Source: Gracilariopsis chorda (Eukaryota > Rhodophyta > Florideophyceae > Gracilariales > Gracilariaceae). Taken from it: DNA of 64,000 bases. Where the stretch lies: the NCBI GenBank assembly GCA_003194525.1, contig NBIV01000073.1, positions 62,001 through 126,000 on the forward strand, in the 5' to 3' direction. The translations under genes were made by a program, and so were the position numbers. How positions within the stretch are numbered: position 1 is the first letter of the stretch; the number at the start of each line of letters is the position of its first letter. This document shows positions 55,379-64,000 of this stretch, piece after piece. The notes beneath the pieces were generated by a model. It did no database searches, had not been told where the DNA came from, and worked only from the letters and a program-made list of their open reading frames with translations.

Positions 55379-55619
55379 CACTCGATTTTGCGAGGTTAAT
55401 TGACCAGAACGGCTAGAGTTGACCTACCTAAGTACGGTGCTGGCCATCAACCAACCACTAGAAAGTCTATGTAAAAAAAAAATAAACAACTAAATAAATA
55501 AAGAGGTGCAAATTTTTCTAAGAAGTGTCACCTGAACTCATACACGTGTGCTATCCATAGTCCTTTCAACAGTGTCAAATTACCACAGTAGACGTTCAAT
55601 CGGTAATTTGGCAGACAAG

Positions 55620-55770
55620 TGGAAACGGCCTTCGGCCGTGGGCGGCGCTGCGCGCCGCGTTGGTTTTGTAGCTCTGTGTATTTAGTAGCGTTCGGAGGCT
55701 CTCCGAGCACTTTGCTCGCTTGCGCTCGCAAAAGCGCTCGTAGAACCACGGGGCGCTGCGGCGCATCGAG
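55620..55770. repeat. Cluster of short GC-rich stem-loops
   Basis: Successive small inverted repeats: ACGGCC-TTC-GGCCGT, GGCGGCGCTGCGCGCCGC, CGGAG...CTCCG and GAGCA...TGCTC. A similar GAGC/GCTC block lies between the Harbinger genes near 22060. Confidence 0.5.
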
Positions 55771-56326
55771 TATGTGGAGCCGTAGGGGTTTGTGTTTAGG
55801 TGCCTAAAATGACTGCATTGCCAGCCAATGATGGGAAAGCGCAACACGTTGCTTTGTGTAACTGGGTGGCACCGCAGTCATTATGGGAGTGCCAGCCTGT
55901 AAGCAGGAAGCTTTTCTGCTGCTGCTGCTGACTTTTTTAAATGGTAGGGAGGCTTTGCGCCAAATGGCAGTTTTGCATGCGCAAACGGGGGCGTGCAAAG
56001 CGAATTTGTGGCGCAACGCCTCCCGTCAATCAAGAACACCACCCTCATACATTTGTAAATCATTAAGAGTGGGGGTGTTGAGATTTGGGATAAAAGGTGA
56101 ATGAATATCAGTAGAAGCCCTGTATCTTCGCAACTACTGACGCTTGTAACGTTCTGGCCCGTCAGCAGCAGGAAAACACAATCAACTTCCATTCCCTAGC
56201 TTTGGAGCCGTCAACTATCTTTACAACTCGCAAAACAAATGTAACAAAGAAGTCCACCCAGAAGCCCCAAAACGAGGTTCTCATAATTAGAACAAGAAAT
56301 ATGCGCACGCTTAAGCATCAGACCTT

Positions 56327-58033
56327 TCAGTAACCAAGCATCGTCTCTTCATCACTATCCGGCGCAACCGGCCCCGGCACCGGCTCCCACGCAGCCGCAC
56401 GTTCTTCCGCACCATACGCGCGTGCTAGATCGCGTCGCCTGCTTCGGCGCGCAGCACGAGATTTTGACAACAGCTCCTTTCTACTGGACCGCATAGGACC
56501 AAGCTCCACAAGACGTCGGATATCGCTTTTCGGCTCTTTGTATGCGACCAAACGCTCCTTCGCCTTCTTCTTGCGCTGCTTTTCTTTCTGCTCTAAGATG
56601 CGTTTATGCAGTGCATCAATAACAGGCGCTGAAGTGATATGGGCGCCACTGGTTGTGTCAATGCGCACATGACCAGATTCTTCAACAAGTGCGTCACGCA
56701 AAAGAGTACGATGATTACGCTCATAAATCTCCAGAAGTTGCCCCACAGTCACTTTGCTGACATCATCACCACCTCTTTCCAACAAATATCTTTCTAACGG
56801 AGCAAAATTCGGTTTCATCAAGTGCATGTCCCGTTTTCCTGTTTTGTGAAACCCGGATCGAATGTTGGATGCTGTATGAGAGTTGGAATACTCATCATTG
56901 ATGCATTGCGTGACATCAAACGCATTCAATTTCTTCTTCTGACGTGCGGCAATGTGAAGTTTGCGTTGAAGGTGTGACTTGTATGAGCTAAAAACAGACA
57001 CATCGAGTGGCTGCGTAATATGCGAGGTGTGAGCGGGCAGTGCGATGACGACCACATTGTTGTCTCTGAACAATTTTAAAGTATGATATTGTATATGGTA
57101 ACCGTATCCGTCCAAAAGAAGGAGCAACTTTTGATTACCTGCGCGAAGCTCTTTCGTTTCATTGACAAACCCTTTTTCCCATTGGTATACGAAATCCGTG
57201 TCGACACCAGCAGGTGTACTTTGAAATAAGTAACGTGGCGATAAGACCGCATGCAACGATTGCACTGTTCCTCGCACTTGCCAATAATGCGCCAACTTCC
57301 CGGAGAATACAACCACTGGCTTATATGCTTGTCCATTTCCACTGTCGACGGACATTATGGTAACGTGATCCAGATTACCTTGGGTGGTGAGTGCCATTTG
57401 AAGAAGACGAGATCCAGCTAATCCAATTCCTTTTCGAAGGCTTCGGCCCTTCATTTTCGGAAATGAAGCTCCCGACTGGTCGGTGTTAAAGATATGCTTC
57501 GAATTATTTATGTTGAAGCGTTTCAGTGCTGCGCAAACTCGTGAGATGTGCTCTGTAAGATTCTTTGGCGTCTCAGCTTTGGCTCGTTTGTCTTCAATTG
57601 TATGGACTGGACGCACTTCCAAATTATTGTGGCGACAAAAGTGCTTAATCTATTGGTTTGATGGGCGGTTGTTAAAGAATCCGATTCGTGATTGTCTTTG
57701 GGATGGGAGCAAGCCGACAAGTTCTTGAACCAGATCTAGGATTCCTTGCTTAGAGAGCGGAGTATTGTTACTGGCGTAGTACTGGATTGCCTCTGAGATA
57801 GTTTGTTCCTCGTCGTTGGTGAGAGAGGGTGGTCTTCCGCGTGGTCTTATGTCTATGTGGATTTCAAGAGAGTGCTGTGGTTGGGACTCGGGATAATTTG
57901 CTGCCCATTTGTTGTAGGAGCGTCGTATGGTCGTGACGCTGATACCCTGTTTGCTTGCAATGACAAGCCAAGACTTGTTATGGTAAAAGCGGTCGAAAAC
58001 AGCGCTTTGTAAGATGGCATATTCGAAGGCCAT
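56327..58033 (-). pseudogene. pogo/Tigger-type transposase (pogo-2), one in-frame stop
   Basis: Transposase of the pogo group, 568 codons in one frame from ATG 58033 (MAFEYAILQSAVFDRFYH). N-terminal helix-turn-helix of psq type (SWLVIASKQGISVTTIRRSY), then a GRPPSLTNDEEQTISEAI segment of the second HTH. The catalytic domain has the triad TDQSG (near 57490), LLLLDGYGYH (near 57105) and TQPLDVSVF (near 56995). The C-terminal tail is basic then acidic (ends DSDEETMLGY). A TAG at 57650-57652 interrupts the frame between the HTH and catalytic domains; otherwise the gene is in good condition. I could not find convincing TIRs. Confidence 0.88.
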
Positions 58034-58166
58034 GTTGCGATTGTTCGTCGATGACGGCTGTTTTTTGTGAGATCAGCGTTGTAGCTCGTTGGTTCTTATA
58101 CATCATTGCAAAGCAGAAAGCGCGCGCTTTTCAAACTACCTATTGTGTATGCCGACCTAAGTTCTA

Positions 58167-60420
58167 CTAGACTGTTAAAGGAGATTGGTTTTATTGTGTT
58201 CTTGACTTTTTTGCTGGGCGACACTGCAATCAACGACAGAGGCGCCAGAGCGCCTTTGCTAATTTCGGTATTTCTGCCGATTTAGCGATTGAACGTTTAC
58301 CAATTGTGCCGACCCCATCACATTGTGGAATTGATTCTCATATATCTGGCCCAGATAATCTGGGGCAGTCCGTGACTGCTGGCGAGGGATGTATGAGCAG
58401 ATATATTTGCAACTGCCTGGAAGGGCGTTGCTATTCATATCCCCTCGCTGACGCGCAAGGAAATCTTCAAGTGGTTTGTCAACCCGTGGCGCCCGACAGC
58501 GTGAATATCTGCCATGAGCGAGCACTCAACCCAACTTGTATAGTCGCATGCAAAAGCAAATACATCCTCGAACGTGACCAAAAGTCTCGAAATTCCAAAG
58601 CTTTCGCGAGTACTAACCTTTCCACGCCTACGGGAGTGATGAATTTCGACAATCCCAACAATGGGGCCAGACTCCTAACGTAGGTTAATTCTTGTGTTTC
58701 CGGACCACAGCTCTCCTTTCCCAGGGTAATCAAACAAACCAGCATAATCATCCGAATCAGCCAGGTAGGACCGCGAGAGAGTTGTCAGCCGTTCCAAGCG
58801 TTATGTTCACCGCGCCGATGACAAGTAATTGGCCACGTTACGATGACTCGGTATACGTGGATCTACGCTTCACACTTGCCAGATATTATGGGGCTCCGTG
58901 GACTCACCCAACCCTGGCTCAGGATGGGGACGGAACCGTGTAGCCGTGTGATGATCCGTCATCAAAGTGAGAACGATGCCCAAGCCCAGAGTGGTATGTT
59001 CCGTTTAGCCTATCAATGAGTTGGTCGGACGCCGTTAGAAAATCCAATTCCAGAAGAGTACCAGTTCGCTGTAGCTCTCTACCGCAAAAAAGGGAACATT
59101 GGATACGGAAACCGGTTGGACGAACTCGCGCGAAAGATTCCCAATAGTTGGAAAGGTACTAAGGTTAAACAGAGGTATCTGTGTTGAGTTCGTCCCATCA
59201 TCTGTGCGGAGTTCCGATACTTTTGTCGCTTGCCCTAGTACACTTTCTTGCAAATGATCTGTTTTGACCTTCGAGCACAACTGGAGTAAATGATAGCGTA
59301 TCAGAACGTAGAGGCGGAGTGCATTCGACCGCACTACATGCGTGGACGCTACGTGCCTCTTCCCAGGATTTGGGGGAAGTATGAAGCCTGCCGTGGTCGC
59401 TACATTCAGCTTCTGCCGTGTCTCACCTGCTTTGGTAGTAGACTCTGCAACAATCCGTTCCCTTGGTGGTGGTTGGTTTTCCTAAGAGAGTGTGTAGCTT
59501 GCCCTGCCGCGTTTCTCCTCCTTGATTTTTACGACCAGTACAGACTGTGGTTCCTTCCTCTGCGAGTTAGAGCTGGTATCCGTTCGTTAGATCGCTCCCT
59601 GGTTCTTGGAATTGGTGGCAACTATAATGAGTTGATCTCCCTACTGGATCCCACGGACCAGTTTAACTATAATGCAGTGCGCATTCAATGGATTCGAACG
59701 CAACAGGTGTTTAATCCAGCGGACCGTTCACTGGGACGCCGTACGCCGTTGGCGGGAGATTACGTGTTCTACCATCCTTGGGAGCAGAACTTCATTTCTG
59801 AAGTGCCAGCAACCGCGTTACGGGATGGTGAGCACGTAATTCCACTGGGTCATCTGAGGGGCTACATCATGACAGATGGCTTTTTTAATGCTCACGAGTT
59901 ACTCAATCCCATCGTGAACGACGATACGGGCTTGGGTAGGACCATTGGCGGCGAACTTCTTCTTCTTGAGAATGCGGCTTAATCATCCGATATTGTACCA
60001 GAGAAACTCGATCTCTCTCCAGGTAGGCTGAGTCCAGTCCTCAGGGGTGGTGGTGCGTCTCACGGTGGTAGGTCAGCTGGTACTACAGTCCTAAAGAACG
60101 GTGTAGCTCTGATGTTGACTGATTCTAGTTCCAACCTTGCTGCGATCATTGCCCACTTCGTACTAACCTTGGAAACTGATGACTCCGTAACCTCTGGTGA
60201 CCTCCCGTAGATGCAGGATGCCCCGCTTGCGCGAATGATGCAGGGCGAAAACCGACCTCCTGGACCACATGGTAGCGGGGGCCCTTCCTCTTGAGACGTA
60301 AGGCCCAACAAATCTTTGCTGTTGTGTCCCAGATTGACGAAATGCAACATAGATATCCATCGTATGGCCATGACCGATCGTCGGAAGTAAACCCTGATTT
60401 AACAGGCCCAATTCTTCTTC
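58167..60420 (+). pseudogene. Unidentified decayed or multi-exon coding region
   Basis: A chain of protein-like plus-strand stretches: a Cys-rich one near 58380-58560 (CMSRYICNCLEGRCYSYP), one near 58800-58940, one near 59040-59180 (EEYQFAVALYRKKGNIGYGN), and a 230-codon one at 59290-59982 with LLDPTDQFNYNAVRIQWIRT, LGRRTPLAGDYVFYHPWEQN and LGHLRGYIMTDGFF. In-frame protein-like sequence continues beyond its end, and RRKAQQIFAVVSQIDEMQHR follows near 60300. I do not recognise the family. It could be a spliced host gene or a worn gene of an unknown element. The pieces are listed together only because they are adjacent on one strand. Confidence 0.4.
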
Positions 60421-61100
60421 GACTTCTACCTTCTTTTCTCAAGGCTTTTTTCTCATTCTTCTCAGGTGCTTTGCTTCTGTTCATGAGGCTGCTTCTGCTC
60501 TTCTTCATAAGCTTCTTTTCATTTTTTCTCTTCTCGAATGTCCATCTTCCCTTCCAAAGATGTAAGTGAAACTTATTCACCTCGGGGGTTCCACTTCGTC
60601 TCGTCACGAGCTTCTGCTTTTTTCTCAAAAGAGAGGGTGGCTCTCACAAAATTGAAGCGGGGCACTACCCTGTGTGGGCCTTCGTGGCGTTTGATAACAG
60701 GTTCGTGTTCCTACGACGATGGTATTGCGCGATCTTGGATCGCGGCGAATATTCAACCGGTTCATTCGTGTCGGCAGATGGGGGGTAACCAAGCCAGCAT
60801 ACGTGGTGTTTAATTTCCCCAGTCCGGTTGCAACGATGCCAAAACGGCCAATTACGAGCTCGTAGAATAAACATCTGTCTCGGTGGCTCCCTTTGCCACC
60901 TTGTTCAACGTCTTATCAGACAACAGCGTCAATGATTGAGCGACTGTACCGGGCTACCCTGACACCATATGCCAAACTGTTGACCTTCTAAAAGCCGTTT
61001 GTGCTACAATCCAGCTCCTGTCATGTTCCTGACCACTCGAGAGGGGGACGAAGATCGGCAACAATGGCGTGTGCCGGTGCAACGGCGCGTGTCAGCGTTG
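60420..61100. other. No supported gene; pyrimidine-rich tract
   Basis: A CTT/TTC-rich tract lies near 60415-60560. The Lys/Glu-rich minus frame at 60146-60628 is mostly its complement and is not called. Confidence 0.45.
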
Positions 61101-61101
61101 C

Positions 61102-64000
61102 TTAGCTCCAGCTGAATGACGCACACCGCGAGTCACGTGAAGTGCACTCTGCCGCTTCTCCTGCGCTAGCAGTGTAGTCCGTCCCTCTAGGGCTTAGCTC
61201 AGTGATATAATTCGGCTCTTTTACCATTCCATGATGGTTTGGGCCATGAGGAAAAGTAATTGATGAACTTTCCACGAGTGGAGTGGCTTCACGAGTTGCG
61301 TAACCCTTCCCGAGGTGAGAACTCTTCACGTCAGTGGGTGTACTGTCGTCCTGCGCAAGGGAGCTTCCTGTACCTGGACCTACACTAACACATTCCCAGG
61401 CACCGTTCTGGCAGTTGCCGGGCGCGTGTGATTGACGAAAGGTGGCGACGGAGGTTCTAGTACTTCCATAGACCTATTTGCCAGGTCTGTTGTGTAACTT
61501 TCGAGTTGCCGCGTAGGGCTGATCAGGACTTGGTCTGGTGCTGCAGAGGTTGCTTCGGTATGGCGATATTCTGCAGGTATTTTTGACAGTGTCTCCTTAC
61601 CACAGTGTTCAATTTCAGTAAGTTGTTGTGAGTTATCATCGGTTTCCGGTGGGACGTGCTTTTTGGCAAGAGCAATGACCCCTGCAGTGGGTGCAACAGT
61701 CCTTACGGTGCTAACGCGCGGCTGCTGCTTTTCATTACCAGTGAGCGTGAGTTCTCCAACAGACTCGGTCTGGGTGGAGCCAAAAGAAATTTCCACTTCG
61801 ATTAAGCGTGTGTCACGAGTACCATGCGACAGTCACGACACCGGTATTTCTCTTATGCTGCGGCGAGCGATCTCCACAAACTCCTTAGTTGGAGCGGCGT
61901 TGTAAGGCGACAGCAAGGCCTTAAACAATGTAACAGGTCCACAAAGGCGAGAGCGAACCAACGGATTGAATTTCGACCGTTCAGGGATACTCGATAACAT
62001 CGAGGGGTCTGAAGGTCTGCACGTAGGGTGTGTTACATTCTTCGGCGTAGTGACGGGATCTGTCCTCTTCAAAAGAGCTACATTAGGGATGTACGGCGGG
62101 ACACGGCTGGTTACAATCTCTTTGAGAGGTGTAGGACCTTTTACAACGCGATCGCGTGAAAAGCGTTCATGATCGTCATTAAATTCCTGTACCACTCTGT
62201 CCTTTTCAACAGAAATAACTGGGTATGGGCCATCGGCGATAGTTCATGGCGCTTCCCATTCTCATTGTTGTAGTACTCCCTCCTGATGAAGGGCATTTGA
62301 CCTGTTTCAAAGGAGGGAGGAGGCTGGCGTATCCACTTGTCGAAATTACGCATATAGGCGAGTTGCGCTTTCGCCATGGACGGTTTCGCGACAGGTACCA
62401 TGATGGGGCCATTTCTTCGACCAAATGTAATGATTGGCCAGTGACGCGTGTGTATCCAGCGTTGCTGTGGTGTGACTGGAAGAGTCGGTGGTGGAAGTGA
62501 GAGTACCAGCTCAAACGGTGGAAGACCAGAAGTCTCTGCCCCTGCGTATTACACGTTAACGTCAGCGTGTCTTTAAAAGATCCGACGTGCGTGAATTTTC
62601 TATTTTATACGCACGCAATGCTGACAAAAATGTTTGGCTAATCTGTTCTACCTGTGCATTGCATTGGGGATGATACTTGGTTATGAATAAGTTCTTCTCA
62701 TCGAGTATTCGTCAGACAGACGTCCTAGAAGAAACGCGGTGCAAATTGTGGTACATTATCTGAAAGTAGATTAATCAGTTGGCCGTAGACGAGTACCGAG
62801 TGTGGTACACAAGCTTCCGCCACGCTTCTGGCGGTAAACTTCATCATCGTAACTCTCGAGAAAAGCTTTGAAACGCGATCTGTGATGAAGAGTAGGAACT
62901 TATTTCCACGGAGAGTCCGGAGAAATTCTACTGATATATCGATAGCAACGAATTAATGGTGTGTCCGTGCAGGTAAAAGCGGTTAATTTCTCGAAGTTTT
63001 GCGGAACTGTACTCTTTCTGGATCAAATTGAAGACAAGCTCTAATAATATAGTAGCAGTCGATCGCTAATGCTGGACAGTAAAAGTCCCTACGAAGAGTC
63101 TTATATACCTTCCTAGCACCCGGGTGGGCAGCAACCTTATAGTGGTGGGATATGGGTAACAAACTTGACTGCAAAGTGTGCGGAACGAAAAATTGGGTGG
63201 TAAAACGCGCAGTTCTAATCAAGTATCCCTGATTGTGAGCCCGGGACAGGATGTCTGCATTCCCATTCAAGTGAGCGCGGATATTGGTTCAAAATAGGTC
63301 TCTAAATGGCTCTTGTACCATCTTATCTAGAGTTATAGGGAGAAATGAACCAGATTTCGGGTCCCGGCAGTCAGCGACGAGAATTGCATCACATATACGA
63401 TCTGAAATCAGATCATAGTCTCCGTCCTCTTGGAGTAGAAAGCACGGTATATCTTCATCGTAGTCATCGATGCCTAGGGACCCACCGTACGTAGCCGAAG
63501 TCTCCAACGCATCAAATTTCCTGAAGGTTCGGTGATTGACATCAACCAGCGTAATGCAAAATGGTCCGTGATAACGATAAAACGACTACCCATATGATAT
63601 GGATGTAACGTCTGCAACGCCCATACCATGGCGAGATATTCTTTCTCTGATACAGAATAATTTTCTTCAGTAACGTTTAGGGTCCTTGACCAGTAGCCTC
63701 TTGGTTTTTGTTCCCCATACGGTGTATTCCGAAACATCGCAAAGCTGATCTGACATTCACAAGGGTACGTATAAACGGTATAAGGTAAGCCATGTTTTGG
63801 TAACGATAGAATCGGTGCAGAAGTAACTGCCTGTTTTAAATATTATGATCCTCTCGCTTGCACGGGAGCAAGGGTTTCCAGGTTTGGTGGTCGTACTTTC
63901 TTTAGACGTTCATTGAGAGGTCTGGAGATCTTCGCAAATCTAGGAATAATCCGTCGATAAACGTTGCAAAATCCTAGAAAAGAGTAGAGCTCCGTCTGTG
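61102..64000 (-). mobile_element. Ty3/gypsy pol fossil, runs off the right edge
   Basis: Minus-strand remnant of a third gypsy lineage. From the right edge: end of reverse transcriptase (FLGFCNVYRRIIPRFAKISR near 63960), RNase H (GYWSRTLNVTEENYSVSEKE and VITDHFALRWLM near 63560-63690), H2C2 zinc part of integrase (SHHYKVAAHPGARKVYKTLR near 63120), a poorly preserved core (62.5-62.95 kb), and an integrase C-terminal part (AQLAYMRNFDKWIRQPPPSF near 62340). A long Ser/Thr/Pro-rich extension continues to about 61102. No left LTR was found. Broken many times, so old. Confidence 0.82.

Noticed and set aside
55555-58190. Possible TIRs of pogo-2 (TCCTTTCAACAGT and TCCTTTAACAGT in opposite orientation)
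   Set aside because: Short, imperfect and without TA on both sides.
60146-60628. Lys/Glu-rich minus-strand ORF of 160 codons
   Set aside because: Composition comes from the complement of a CTT-rich tract.
1-64000. CRISPR arrays, bacterial operons, rRNA or tRNA genes
   Set aside because: No regularly spaced short repeats, no ribosome-binding-site spacing, and no cloverleaf or rRNA signature recognised by eye.

Overview
This is a stretch of eukaryotic nuclear DNA packed with transposable elements. Evidence for a eukaryote: Ty3/gypsy, Ty1/copia, PIF/Harbinger and three well-bounded or well-coded pogo-type elements, and at least one gene fragment with phase-consistent GT-AG introns of 94 and 161 nt. 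I cannot name the organism. A TE-rich alga (for example a red alga) would fit, but nothing here proves it. No CRISPR array, rRNA or tRNA gene was recognised.
Layout. 1-4219: 3' part of a broken Ty3/gypsy chromovirus running off the left edge. 4.5-11 kb: minus-strand exons of unidentified genes, with a repeat family (7.0-8.1 kb, again at 11.8-12.5 kb) lying in what look like introns. 12.5-17 kb: no convincing gene. 16978-19132: decayed pogo-like transposon with TIRs and TA target duplications. 20527-23447: well-preserved two-gene PIF/Harbinger transposon (nuclease plus Myb-like protein, convergent) with TIRs and a TAA duplication. 23.6-25.1 kb: a CAGCAG-rich palindromic repeat family. 26-32.2 kb: GC-richer host-like coding pieces, including a protein with a rubredoxin-like metal-binding end. 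32.35-35.4 kb: second Harbinger-type transposase and a decayed partner-like gene.
The core of the window is a nest at 37.9-52.2 kb. An old pogo-like transposase gene on the minus strand was hit within about 130 bp by three elements: a 2060-bp pogo element (TA), a 6719-bp Ty3/gypsy element (CAAAC) and a 4863-bp Ty1/copia element (GTTTG). The host reading frame runs straight across all three empty sites. The Ty3 element has identical 371-bp LTRs, so it is very young, and it looks whole. It carries two unusual extra ORFs: one before gag with two C2H2 zinc fingers, and one after pol of unknown function. 52.5-64 kb: another pogo-type transposase (56.3-58.0 kb), an unidentified decayed coding region on the plus strand (58.2-60.4 kb), and two fossil Ty3/gypsy pol fragments on the minus strand, the last running off the right edge.
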